Below are positions 39,683 to 47,917 of a stretch of DNA of 64,000 nt, piece by piece. The stretch comes from G041200185 sp041200185 (lineage in GTDB: Bacteria; Pseudomonadota; Alphaproteobacteria; BNTO01). The notes beneath the pieces are model-generated. The model did no database searches. It was not told the DNA's origin and saw only the letters and a list, made by a program, of their open reading frames with translations. Position 1 is the stretch's first letter. Each line of letters begins with the position of its first letter. The stretch is from positions 992,001 to 1,056,000 of the forward strand of contig CP165730.1 in the NCBI GenBank assembly GCA_041200185.1. The letters run 5' to 3'. The position numbers and the translations under genes are program-made.

Positions 39683-40387
39683 TTATTGCTGTTTGAGTTG
39701 GTAATATATTTTTTTGCCGCTGTGGTTGATGTACTTGAACTCACCTGCTTGTACGAGTTGGTTCATGGCTGTCTTGCGTGCTGGAACAGGATTGATCTGT
39801 GATGCGAGTACGACTATGGTGGTTAGTGGTAATGTTTTATTATCAATGTTATATGTCTGTTGACCCTGTTGTAGTTGGTTGCTAAAAAGTTGCCCAAGGT
39901 TTGTGCAGGGTATGCCGCTGTTGAATAATTGAAGTTGAAGTTGTTGTGTCTTGGCTTTGACTGGATCACCGGTTTGTTGGTTGCCATTTTGTTGTTGTTG
40001 TTGTGGAGCTTGGTAAATGGTTGTGTGTTCGAGTTGTGCTTTCACGTAATCGCAAAATTTGTTGTATTCGTTAATGTCCGAGAATGTATTTGCCCATTTT
40101 TTGTTACGAAATCCTGCTTTGAAATTTGTTTCGAGTCTGTGGATTCGCCCTTGTTGGCGAAGTTCGGTTATTGCTTCGTTGATGTCGTTCTGCTCTTCTT
40201 GTGTTATGCTTATATTGTTTTGTGTTGCTACTTGCATTGTTTGTTGCGGGTTTTGGTTTGTGTAGTCTTTGTTTTTGTACCAGTTCGTCGCCTCAATCTG
40301 TTCAAAGATTGTGTTGCTGTTTGCTGTTGCTGTCGCAAGTAGTAGGGTTGCTATGATTTTTGTATTCATTACGTTTTTTGTTGCCAT
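39683..40387 (-). CDS. Unknown secreted protein, Gln/Asn-rich with winged-helix-like tail
   Basis: Not recognised. The frame is open to 40711, but AAGGAG before the ATG at 40387 and an immediate signal peptide (MATKNVMNTKIIATLLLATATANS) fix the start, giving 234 residues. A polyGln run is encoded near 40000 (about residue 128). The final 50 residues (LPLTTIVVLASQINPV...MNQLVQAGEFKYINHSGKKIYY) resemble the helix-strand order of a winged helix, which would be odd for an exported protein unless it acts in a host cell (speculative). On a 60-base sample the coding strand has about 20 C to 7 G. It shares composition and layout with the next gene 66 bases downstream. Confidence 0.75.
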   Translation of the reverse strand: MATKNVMNTKIIATLLLATATANSNTIFEQIEATNWYKNKDYTNQNPQQTMQVATQNNISITQEEQNDINEAITELRQQGRIHRLETNFKAGFRNKKWANTFSDINEYNKFCDYVKAQLEHTTIYQAPQQQQQNGNQQTGDPVKAKTQQLQLQLFNSGIPCTNLGQLFSNQLQQGQQTYNIDNKTLPLTTIVVLASQINPVPARKTAMNQLVQAGEFKYINHSGKKIYYQLKQQ

Positions 40388-40586
40388 ATTTTTCTCCTTT
40401 TTTGTCTGATCAGTTGTTTCTTTGTTGTTTGGGTCCGTCTGCAGTCGCCCCGCCTGTATCCTGCTTTTATTCTGCCAGTTTCTGGGTGGGCTGTCAACCG
40501 TTTGACTTTTTTGTTGTTTCTGTATTTGGTGAGTGTTGTTTCTTTTGCTATCCTTACGATATGGAGTGCCGTTTTTCTTTACTGCT

Positions 40587-41729
40587 ATGACCGTTGAGCC
40601 GATGAAATTTCGAATGCTGCTTGTTTTTTGCCTTTTGTCTGTGGGTGTTGGAGTTTTTATTCGTCCTTTGACGGCTATTTTTCTGTGTAATCCCTGGATA
40701 AATGGCGTCATCCTTGCCGCTTTTTTGGCCGGTTTGGTTGTTCCTCTGTGGCAGGCTCAGAAACTAGCCAAGGACCGTGAATTTTGGAGGCTCGTTACAA
40801 ACCTAGAGCCAACCGTTTGCTGCGCTGACGCCTTAGCAAAGGTTTCGTCTTCTCTCCTTGAACCTCTTCTTTTAACGGCGGATTGGAAGGTTAAAACAAG
40901 TTTTTCTCCTGACGATGTTCAGGGTTCACTAAAAAGTCTATCGAGACGTCTAGGAGATCGTCACTCTCTCACTCGGTATTTGATGGGTCTTCTCGTTTTG
41001 TTAGGGTTGCTAGGGACTTTTCTCGGACTGATTCGGACTGTAGGAGCCATTGCCTCATCCCTCAAAGGGCTGACTTTTGAGGGGGGACCGGCATCAGAGG
41101 CTTTTCAGCACATGAAAATGAGTATTCAACGCCCCTTGTCAGGAATGCAAATCGCCTTCAGCTCATCCATTTTTGGTCTCTTTGGATCTTTGGTTCTAGG
41201 CCTCCTCGATCTCTTTCAAAGACAGGCAGAAAAGGATTTCTATGATGATGTTGAAACGACGCTGAGAGCTAAGCAAAAGCGCGACTTGTCGAAGGAAGCC
41301 AGCAACGGTCCTGTTTATGTCCTCGCTCTTTTGGAACAGACAGCCGAAAACCTCAACCTTTTGCAACATCGCATCACCCAGGTGGAGGATAGCAATATTC
41401 GTGTGGCCCACACTTGGCAGGACGTGTCAGCAACTCTTTCGAAGCACGTTCAAAAAACAGCGCAGAACCAAGAGTCCTTCGATACCCTGTGTCAGTTGCA
41501 AGAGGGCACGGCGAAACAGTTGCAGTCATTAGTGGCTCGTTTTGGAGCTCATGCTGATGCCTTAACTCTCGCCATGCAGGGGATTAATCGTGCGCTGGAG
41601 GAGGCTGCCGAGGGACGAAAAATTGCTCTGCGCGATATTAAGTCTGAAATACGAGTTATTTCAAAAACACTTTCCATGTTAACAACCCCGGAAGAAGAAG
41701 GAAACGGCGAGGAAAGGAAGGCCGTGTAA
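40587..41729 (+). CDS. MotA/TolQ/ExbB-type proton channel protein
   Basis: Inner-membrane protein with the MotA/TolQ/ExbB domain. From the ATG at 40587 it has 380 residues. Spans lie at about 8-50 (two hydrophobic segments), 127-147 (YLMGLLVLLGLLGTFLGLI) and 187-207 (GMQIAFSSSIFGLFGSLVLGLL), the last two being the family hallmark. A long helical, coiled-coil-prone C-terminal tail runs from about 230 to 365. Such proteins energise a partner by proton flow; the usual ExbD/TolR or OmpA-like partner is not adjacent. The frame could open at 40533 but no ribosome site supports either start. It is divergent from the two G-poor secreted genes. Confidence 0.8.
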   Translation: MTVEPMKFRMLLVFCLLSVGVGVFIRPLTAIFLCNPWINGVILAAFLAGLVVPLWQAQKLAKDREFWRLVTNLEPTVCCADALAKVSSSLLEPLLLTADWKVKTSFSPDDVQGSLKSLSRRLGDRHSLTRYLMGLLVLLGLLGTFLGLIRTVGAIASSLKGLTFEGGPASEAFQHMKMSIQRPLSGMQIAFSSSIFGLFGSLVLGLLDLFQRQAEKDFYDDVETTLRAKQKRDLSKEASNGPVYVLALLEQTAENLNLLQHRITQVEDSNIRVAHTWQDVSATLSKHVQKTAQNQESFDTLCQLQEGTAKQLQSLVARFGAHADALTLAMQGINRALEEAAEGRKIALRDIKSEIRVISKTLSMLTTPEEEGNGEERKAV

Positions 41730-42113
41730 GACGCGGTCTGCTTCAATCAATGGCGGGTGAAGGGTGACGCGTAAGATGTTCTTTGGATTTCTGTTCGGCT
41801 TGGTGCGTCCTTGAGTCTTGCTTCTTACCATGAGTCTAGTGTCAGGATTGAGAAACCGTGGAGACGGCAAAGCCGGCCTTTTATTTCAACACAGCTTATG
41901 TTTTTCAGCTTGCATTGGTAGGCAAATGTTCTGCTTCTTTCCTGTACGCCTCTTTTCTCCTCCCCATTGGTAATCTATCGGTGGGAAAACTTTCGTCATC
42001 TACCTTGTGTTGATCACTTCGAGTTCCCCCTCCGTTTGCATCCACCACCCCATGAACATCTCACCACCGCCCCTTCATCCGTAGCCTGTCCTTTGTTGTA
42101 TGTTCTCGCGCCC
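41730..42113. other. Intergenic stretch before rpmI
   Basis: No gene is supported. A weak hairpin (CGGC-AAA-GCCG followed by CCTTTTATTT, near 41857) may end the channel-protein transcript. A Pro-rich frame at 41967-42233 overlaps the rpmI promoter and leader and is probably chance. infC, the usual gene before rpmI, is absent. Confidence 0.45.
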
Positions 42114-42143
42114 TTGACAACCTCTGATGCCTTCAGTTACAGT
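42114..42143 (+). promoter_or_regulatory. Predicted promoter of rpmI-rplT
   Basis: A consensus -35 box TTGACA (42114-42119) is followed after 18 bases by TACAGT (42138-42143). It is the best promoter match upstream of rpmI. Confidence 0.5.
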
Positions 42144-42147
42144 GATA

Positions 42148-42231
42148 GTAGGTGGGTGCAAGATGGCAAGGGGGTTTCCCCTGGGCATGCCTACCTTGTA
42201 CTGAGTGGGTCGCCTGTAGGGCGAGTTTTTT
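42148..42231 (+). promoter_or_regulatory. Structured leader with terminator-like hairpin before rpmI
   Basis: GTAGG (42148-42152) can pair with CCTAC (42190-42194), enclosing GGGG-TTT-CCCC (42171-42181). A second hairpin, TCGCC-TGTAG-GGCGA, followed by G and six T (42210-42231), has terminator form and ends 20 bases before the rpmI start. This layout fits an attenuated ribosomal-protein leader, as known for L20-controlled operons in other bacteria, though no sequence match to a known leader is claimed. Confidence 0.45.
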
Positions 42232-42251
42232 GATTAATAGAGAGAAGGAAA

Positions 42252-42449
42252 ATGCCCAAATTAAAAACGAAGAGTAGTGCTAAAAAGAGGTTCCGCTTCA
42301 CTGCGAACGGAAAGGTTAAAATGACGCCGGCTGGCAAGCGCCATGGTATGCGTAAGCGTCCCAATAAGATGTTGCGCGATGCAAGAGGTATGACGTTGCT
42401 CCATCCGAGCGATGCTCAGCGCGTCTGTCATTACTATTTTCACGTCTAA
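42252..42449 (+). CDS. rpmI: 50S ribosomal protein L35
   Basis: Small basic protein of the large subunit, 65 residues, complete. The opening MPKLKTKSSAKKRFRFTANGKVK and KRHGMRKRPNKMLRDARGM are typical. A GAAGGA ribosome site precedes the ATG. It is 12 bases upstream of rplT, in the usual rpmI-rplT pair. Confidence 0.97.
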   Translation: MPKLKTKSSAKKRFRFTANGKVKMTPAGKRHGMRKRPNKMLRDARGMTLLHPSDAQRVCHYYFHV

Positions 42450-42461
42450 AGGAGGCGAACC

Positions 42462-42821
42462 ATGGCAAGAGTTAAAAGAGGTGTCTCAGCTCGCGCGCGA
42501 CACAAGAAGATTTTGGAAATGGCGAAAGGCTACCGTGGCCGTTCGCATACATGTTACAGGATAGCGAGAGAACGAGTCGAAAAAGCTCTTCAGTACGCTT
42601 ATCGTGACCGCCGTGTTAAGAAGAGAACGTTCCGTAGCTTGTGGATCCAGCGCATTAACGCTGCTGTACGCGAGAGCGGGATGACTTACGCGTCGTTCAT
42701 GAACGGAATTCATAAGGCTCACATCGAGATCGACAGGAAAGTTATGGCTGAAATGGCCGTGAATGAACCTCAATCTTTTCGATTTTTAGTGGAGTCGGCA
42801 AAAAAGGCTTTGGCTGAATAA
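42462..42821 (+). CDS. rplT: 50S ribosomal protein L20
   Basis: Large-subunit assembly protein of 119 residues with the standard MARVKRGVSARARHKKIL opening and the RRVKKRTFRSLWIQRINAAVR block. An AGGAGG site lies before the ATG. In several bacteria L20 represses its own operon by binding the leader, which agrees with the structured leader upstream. A strong terminator follows. Confidence 0.98.
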   Translation: MARVKRGVSARARHKKILEMAKGYRGRSHTCYRIARERVEKALQYAYRDRRVKKRTFRSLWIQRINAAVRESGMTYASFMNGIHKAHIEIDRKVMAEMAVNEPQSFRFLVESAKKALAE

Positions 42822-42840
42822 CTTCCGATAATTTTCGAAG

Positions 42841-42872
42841 AAACGCCAAAGTTGAGTCTTTGGCGTTTTTTT
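42841..42872 (+). terminator. Intrinsic terminator of rpmI-rplT
   Basis: An 11-base perfect stem AAACGCCAAAG / CTTTGGCGTTT with a 6-base loop TTGAGT and a run of seven T. Confidence 0.92.
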
Positions 42873-43000
42873 GCATGCCAACTGTAGTACAGCTAACGTA
42901 AAAAGTTGATAAGCAAAGAGTTAAGACGCCAGAGTCAAACACTTGTTAAATAATCATAGTTGTATTACAGGCAGAAAAAACATTTTAAGGAGGTAAAAAA

Positions 43001-44083
43001 ATGATTGATCAACAGAACAAATCCATTCTCAATGGAGCTCATGAAAAAGAGCGTATCGCCGCATGCAAAAATCTTGCGGAGTGGGATGCCCTTCGTGTGG
43101 AGTTGCTCGGTAAAAACGGGCGTCTGACACAAGAACTCAAAACCCTAGGCTCGTGTCCGCCTGAGGAACGTCGGTCGCGGGGCGCCTTACTCAACGCTCT
43201 TCGCGAAGACCTTGAAACAGCCTTAGCCGTTAAAAAAGACGTCCTCGACTGCGAGGAAGCTCAAGAAAAGATGCAGAAAGATCGCGTCGACGTGACGTTG
43301 CCGTGCCGGCCGCAACCTCATGGCGGGTTCCATTTGCTTTCGCAGATCTCCCACGACCTTATTGACTATTTCCAATCTCGTGGCTACGAGGTCTTTGAGG
43401 GCCCAGAAATTGACTCTGAGAAGCATAACTTTGAAATTCTGAACGTTCCTGAGCACCATCCGGCACGGCAGGACCAAGATACACTCTACATCAAGGGTTT
43501 TCCAGGGCAGCTCTTACGGACTCAGACAACGGCCGTTCAAAGCCGGACGCTTCTAAGCCACGGCGTTCCCGTGCGAGGCATCACTATTGGCTCCGTTTTC
43601 CGGAATGACGCCGTTGACGCGACTCATGCGCCCATGTTCCACCAACTCGACTGGTTCGTAGTGGAGCCAGGAGTCAGCATGGCTCATCTAAACGCCTTTG
43701 TTCTCGACGTCATGTCGTTCTTGTTCCAGAGAGATTTGAGCGCTCAGGCAGCTCGAGGCGACCCCATTCCGGTGCGTTTTCGACCGAGTTTCTTCCCGTT
43801 CACAGAACCGTCCCTTGAGGTCGACTGTCGCTGCTCGCGGCAAAACGGTGAGCTCAAGCTCGATATGGACGGAGACTGGATGGAAATCCTCGGCTGCGGC
43901 ATGATCCATCCCAACGTTTTCAAGAACTGCGGGCTGAGCACCTTTGAAGATGGGACACCTTTGCAAGGGTTTGCCGGCGCCTTCGGCATTGAGCGGATCG
44001 CTATGTTAAAGTACGGCATTACTGACATTCGACAATTCTACGAAAACGACCAACGATGGTTACAACACTACGGCCGCAAATAA
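43001..44083 (+). CDS. pheS: Phenylalanyl-tRNA synthetase alpha subunit
   Basis: Catalytic subunit of the alpha2beta2 enzyme. After an N-terminal coiled-coil arm (about 1-95), the class II core shows motif 1 with FEGPEIDSEKHNFEILNVPEHHPAR, motif 2 with FRNDAVDATHAPMFHQLDWF, and motif 3 GFAGAFGIERIAMLKYG. The 360 residues are normal. A strong AAGGAGG site precedes the ATG, and pheT follows after 12 bases. No attenuator leader was evident in the 130 bases upstream. Confidence 0.97.
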   Translation: MIDQQNKSILNGAHEKERIAACKNLAEWDALRVELLGKNGRLTQELKTLGSCPPEERRSRGALLNALREDLETALAVKKDVLDCEEAQEKMQKDRVDVTLPCRPQPHGGFHLLSQISHDLIDYFQSRGYEVFEGPEIDSEKHNFEILNVPEHHPARQDQDTLYIKGFPGQLLRTQTTAVQSRTLLSHGVPVRGITIGSVFRNDAVDATHAPMFHQLDWFVVEPGVSMAHLNAFVLDVMSFLFQRDLSAQAARGDPIPVRFRPSFFPFTEPSLEVDCRCSRQNGELKLDMDGDWMEILGCGMIHPNVFKNCGLSTFEDGTPLQGFAGAFGIERIAMLKYGITDIRQFYENDQRWLQHYGRK

Positions 44084-44095
44084 AGGGAGGATAAA

Positions 44096-46489
44096 ATGAA
44101 GATAAGTTATTCATGGTTGAAAGATCACCTCGAAACGACGCAGTCCATGGAGGCTCTCGTTGAGAAATTGGAAGAAATTGCGTTCGAAGTTGACTGGGTG
44201 GCGAACCCTCGAAAAAGCCTACGTGATATTACTGTGGCGGAAATTCAAGAAGTGGAAAACCACCCGCAATCTGACAAACTCCACGTGTGCCGTGTTTTTG
44301 ACGGTCAAAAGGTGCTGCAAATTGTTTGCGGTGCCCCGAACGTCTACAAAGGCATGAAAACAGCCTTGGTTCATGTGGGCGGGTTTGTGCCGGCTCTGGG
44401 TGAATCGTTAAAGGCCGCCAAAATCCGTGGTGTCGAAAGCCAGGCGATGATGTGCTCTCCGCGCGAACTCCAAATGTCCGACGAGCACGAAGGCATCCTC
44501 GATATCACGTCCAATACCGAAGCTGTGCCAGGAAAGCCTCTGGTTGAGGCCCTTGGGCTCGATGACTCCATTATCGATGTCAGTATTACGCCAAACCGAG
44601 GAGACTGCCTTTCCGTCCGAGGGTTAGCTCGCGAACTAGCTGCCGCGGGGATGGGAACTCTCAAGCCGCTCAGTTACGAAAAGTTCGGCGTAGCGAAGCC
44701 TGTAGATTTGTCGGGCCTGCCTCCTCTGCCACTCAACGTGCGATTAGAGTCTCCTGCGTGTGATTTGTTTTGCGGGGTGGTCCTTGAAGGGCTCTCCGTG
44801 GGTGAAAGCCCCGAGTGGATGCAACAACGTCTCCAGGTTGCCGGCCAAAAGAGCATTAACGCGTTGGTCGATGTCACAAACTTCTTGTGCTTCGACCTTG
44901 GCCACCCCATGCACGCCTACGACCGTCAAACAATAAGAGGTGACCTCTACATTCGCCAAGCCCGCGAGGGAGAAACTCTGGATTTGCTCAACGACACGAC
45001 GTGCACGCTCTGCGAGAAGGATCTCGTCATTGCTGACGACGAAGCCTCCCTCATTTTAGCGGGCGTTATGGGCGGTAAAGATTCGGGCAGCACAGAGTCG
45101 ACGACGCAGGTCCTTTTGGAGGCCGCTCATTTTGATGCTGTAGCTGTGACGTTAGCTGGACAAAGGCATAACCTTCGCAGTGAATCCCGTTCTCGTTTTG
45201 AGCGAGGACTTGACCGTGCTCAGACTCCGACAGTTTTGGCCTGGGCCGTCGCCTTGGTCCAGTCGCTGTGTAGAGGACAGTGCGTAGGTGCCACCGTTCA
45301 AGGTTCGGCCTCTCCGGCCCGTCGGAGTGTAACGCTAACGCTTTCCCGTCTCCACTCTCTAAGTGGAGATGCCTCGCTGACGCTAACGGAGGCTGCACGT
45401 ACGCTAACGGCGTTAGGGTTCACAACGCTGTCTTGCCGGGAAGAGGCTCTAACGGTGGAGGTCCCCTCTTGGCGAAATGATGTCGAGGCCGACGGCGATC
45501 TCATGGAGGAAATTCTGCGCATACGCGGCTACCACCGTCTGGCTTATAAGCCCTTGCCACCTCGTATCGGAACAGCCCAGAAGGACTCCATCCGCAAGTT
45601 GAAGACGACTTTATGCGAACGCGGTCTGAATGAAGTCTACACGCTTCCTTTCTGCAGCGCCGCCGAATGCGAGGCCTTTGGGGACCTCTCCGAAGCTGTT
45701 GAGGTGTTAAAACCGCTGAACAGTGAAATGGCCTATCTGCGGCCATCTCTCATCCTTTCCCTCCTGAAAGTTGTGGCGTACAACCGAAGCCGTCAGGCCC
45801 TGTCAGGAGGAATCTTTGAGGTGGAGTCCGTTTTTTCGAAAGGCACAGATTTCGCAACGCCGCTAGAGCAAAAGGTCTTGGCTGGCGTTCGTTACGGGAC
45901 CACAGCACCAAACTGGCTCGAAAAATCTCGAAATATCGACTCTTTTGACGCCAAGGCCGATCTTGTCGCTCTTCTCGAGACCTGTAAAATAACCTCCTTC
46001 CAGACCAAGACAGAGCCTCTACCACAGTACTACCACCCGTACACATCGGGAACCTTCCTGAGGGGGCGCGAGATTTTGGGCCACTTTGGTGAACTGCATC
46101 CGTCCTTGGCGAGAGAACTTGATATGGATCTTCCTGTTGTCATTTTTGAACTCTTCCTTTCTGAAAAAGTGACAGCCAAAATGGGGAAGACCGATGTGCA
46201 GCCGCTGAATCTGTCGCCTCTTCAACCTTTGACGCGCGACTTTGCGTTCGTTGTGGACCGTTCCGTTCCGGCTCAGCAGCTAGTCGACACAGTTCGAAAG
46301 ACGGATGGCCGAATTGTCTCGGTTGACGTTTTTGATGTCTACGAAAAAATCGACCAAGGGAAGAAGTCAGTCGCCTTGAAAGTCCGACTGCAACCGACGA
46401 ACCAAACCCTGACCGATGACGAACTGCAACAATGGAGCCAGAAAGCCGTTCAACAGGTGAAGGACAAGTGTGGCGGCGTTTTGAGGTGA
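44096..46489 (+). CDS. pheT: Phenylalanyl-tRNA synthetase beta subunit
   Basis: Editing and tRNA-binding subunit, 797 residues as expected. In order: N-terminal tRNA-binding OB domain (about 40-150, HPQSDKLHVCRV, IVCGAPN), B3/B4 editing domain (DVTNFLCFDLGHPMHAYD, about 260-280), B5 domain with WRNDVEADGDLMEEILRIRGY (about 460-480), and C-terminal anticodon-binding fold (LTRDFAFVVDRSVPAQQL to the end). A GGGAGG site precedes the ATG. A hairpin terminator follows. Confidence 0.97.
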   Translation: MKISYSWLKDHLETTQSMEALVEKLEEIAFEVDWVANPRKSLRDITVAEIQEVENHPQSDKLHVCRVFDGQKVLQIVCGAPNVYKGMKTALVHVGGFVPALGESLKAAKIRGVESQAMMCSPRELQMSDEHEGILDITSNTEAVPGKPLVEALGLDDSIIDVSITPNRGDCLSVRGLARELAAAGMGTLKPLSYEKFGVAKPVDLSGLPPLPLNVRLESPACDLFCGVVLEGLSVGESPEWMQQRLQVAGQKSINALVDVTNFLCFDLGHPMHAYDRQTIRGDLYIRQAREGETLDLLNDTTCTLCEKDLVIADDEASLILAGVMGGKDSGSTESTTQVLLEAAHFDAVAVTLAGQRHNLRSESRSRFERGLDRAQTPTVLAWAVALVQSLCRGQCVGATVQGSASPARRSVTLTLSRLHSLSGDASLTLTEAARTLTALGFTTLSCREEALTVEVPSWRNDVEADGDLMEEILRIRGYHRLAYKPLPPRIGTAQKDSIRKLKTTLCERGLNEVYTLPFCSAAECEAFGDLSEAVEVLKPLNSEMAYLRPSLILSLLKVVAYNRSRQALSGGIFEVESVFSKGTDFATPLEQKVLAGVRYGTTAPNWLEKSRNIDSFDAKADLVALLETCKITSFQTKTEPLPQYYHPYTSGTFLRGREILGHFGELHPSLARELDMDLPVVIFELFLSEKVTAKMGKTDVQPLNLSPLQPLTRDFAFVVDRSVPAQQLVDTVRKTDGRIVSVDVFDVYEKIDQGKKSVALKVRLQPTNQTLTDDELQQWSQKAVQQVKDKCGGVLR

Positions 46490-46506
46490 AGGGGGTCTGA
46501 GGTTAA

Positions 46507-46535
46507 AAAAGAGCCGCTTCTTGGCGGCCTTTTTC
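46507..46535 (+). terminator. Intrinsic terminator of pheST
   Basis: Stem GCCGC (46513-46517) / GCGGC (46524-46528) with a 6-base loop and a following CTTTTTC, preceded by A residues that can pair with the T run. Confidence 0.75.
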
Positions 46536-46679
46536 TTCCGGAGCGTTTTTCTGGTCGAATAATTGCTCTTCAGTCCTAGTCGTTTTATTGTACCGCGCAA
46601 CTTGTTAACTTTTTAAATATTAAATATCTCAAACAGTAATGCGTTTATGCAGTCGCTTGGCTCGACGCTCTTCAACACC

Positions 46680-47915
46680 CTACAACAACTGTGCGCGGGC
46701 CTTTTTGCGGCGGGATCTTGAAAAATAAATGCAGAGTCCAAAGGCGACAAGGGCTGCGTCGAACGAAGGAACTCCCGTGACTTCGATCCACCCCATTTGA
46801 GCGATAAGGCCCACGGCCGAAGCCCACATCATAGCTCGAAAGTTGGCCTTCTGGATGTACTTCTCATCTCTACCAAACGCCAAATTGCTAAAAGAAGCCC
46901 GCACAGCGACAATGGCAACAATGACAGCAATCACCACTTGAAATAATTCCGACGGACCAATGCGGCCTAAGCGTGTACGTCCTACCACAAAGCTGCCACA
47001 AATCCCCATTAAAATCAGTACGGGAATGTGACTTCTTAGCGAGAAGGCGTGAGCAATCGCATCCGATCCATAGTGAAGGTCAAAAATGCATATAGCTAAT
47101 CCACCAAGAAGGACGTATGCCAAAAAAAGAGCGGGCCAATTACCCGTTGATGAGGAGAATACTTGAAAGAGATCGATCGTTGGCGACATGGCACCAAGAG
47201 TCACTCCTAGACCACACGTTATTGGGATGGCGAATAGGTGGACAGCCATCACACTCTTTCTCGCATCAACAGCCGATCCAGAAAATTTAAAAAGAGTTGC
47301 TGTCGTGAGCATCAAGGTTGAAAAACTGTTAACGAATAACGACAGTGATGAAATATTAAACGACTTTATTTTTGGACCAAAGTGAAATGTACTCTCGCAG
47401 TCAGGGAAAAATATTACGAGACAAACGATGAGGATAATCAAAAGAGGAACAACGACGATTCCTATGAACTTAATGCTCTTCTCGCCTTGAAGAGCTATTC
47501 CCCAAAACACAAGGTACAGGGTAACCGTTACCGCCGCAGGTGGAATCCCCTTCATGATTGCAAGCTGAGAACAGAACTGTGAGCAAAAAGTGATTTGCCA
47601 TAAAAACCACCCAAATTGCGAACCAGCTATCACAAAAGCACAAAGTTTTTCACCAGGTTTTCCGAGATATCCTTCAATGATATCCATCGTTCCAAGCTCA
47701 CTCGTAACGGCAACGTTGATCATCATAAGGGCTATCCTGTAGAGAACAAAGGAGCCAAGACTGATGACAGCCACCGCATTCCAAAAACCCGCCGTCCGGC
47801 AAAGGGAGTAACCCACAAGTATAGAAGGAAGAATAAGGCCTGATATGGCATTAACACCAGCAACGAAACCCACCCCATGATGTTGCGAGTGAATTGCTGG
47901 CTCAAAGTTCTTCAT
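46680..47915 (-). CDS. Membrane permease, APC superfamily (NCS1/CodB-like)
   Basis: Secondary transporter of 411 residues with about 12 hydrophobic spans. The layout and the segment FVIAGSQFGWFLWQITFCSQF at about 94-114 recall cytosine/purine permeases of the NCS1 family (CodB has GGTQVGWFG at this place). A basic C-terminal tail is present. It likely imports a nucleobase, a related vitamin or an amino acid; an aromatic amino acid permease is the main alternative. Its start codon lies only 2 bases after the stop of the unknown gene 47918-49015, so the two are one operon and probably one pathway. Confidence 0.6.
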   Translation of the reverse strand: MKNFEPAIHSQHHGVGFVAGVNAISGLILPSILVGYSLCRTAGFWNAVAVISLGSFVLYRIALMMINVAVTSELGTMDIIEGYLGKPGEKLCAFVIAGSQFGWFLWQITFCSQFCSQLAIMKGIPPAAVTVTLYLVFWGIALQGEKSIKFIGIVVVPLLIILIVCLVIFFPDCESTFHFGPKIKSFNISSLSLFVNSFSTLMLTTATLFKFSGSAVDARKSVMAVHLFAIPITCGLGVTLGAMSPTIDLFQVFSSSTGNWPALFLAYVLLGGLAICIFDLHYGSDAIAHAFSLRSHIPVLILMGICGSFVVGRTRLGRIGPSELFQVVIAVIVAIVAVRASFSNLAFGRDEKYIQKANFRAMMWASAVGLIAQMGWIEVTGVPSFDAALVAFGLCIYFSRSRRKKARAQLL

Positions 47916-47917
47916 TT

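Noticed and set aside
38340..40390. GTT/TTG-rich low-complexity DNA as a simple-sequence repeat
   Set aside because: The pattern is the complement of CAA/AAC codons in two real genes and not a tandem repeat.
39683..40711. Full-length reading of the Gln/Asn-rich frame from 40711
   Set aside because: The first 108 codons are an accident of low stop-codon content; the signal peptide and AAGGAG site point to the ATG at 40387.
41967..42233. Plus-strand Pro-rich frame before rpmI
   Set aside because: It covers the predicted promoter and leader hairpins of rpmI and has no ribosome site or known motif.
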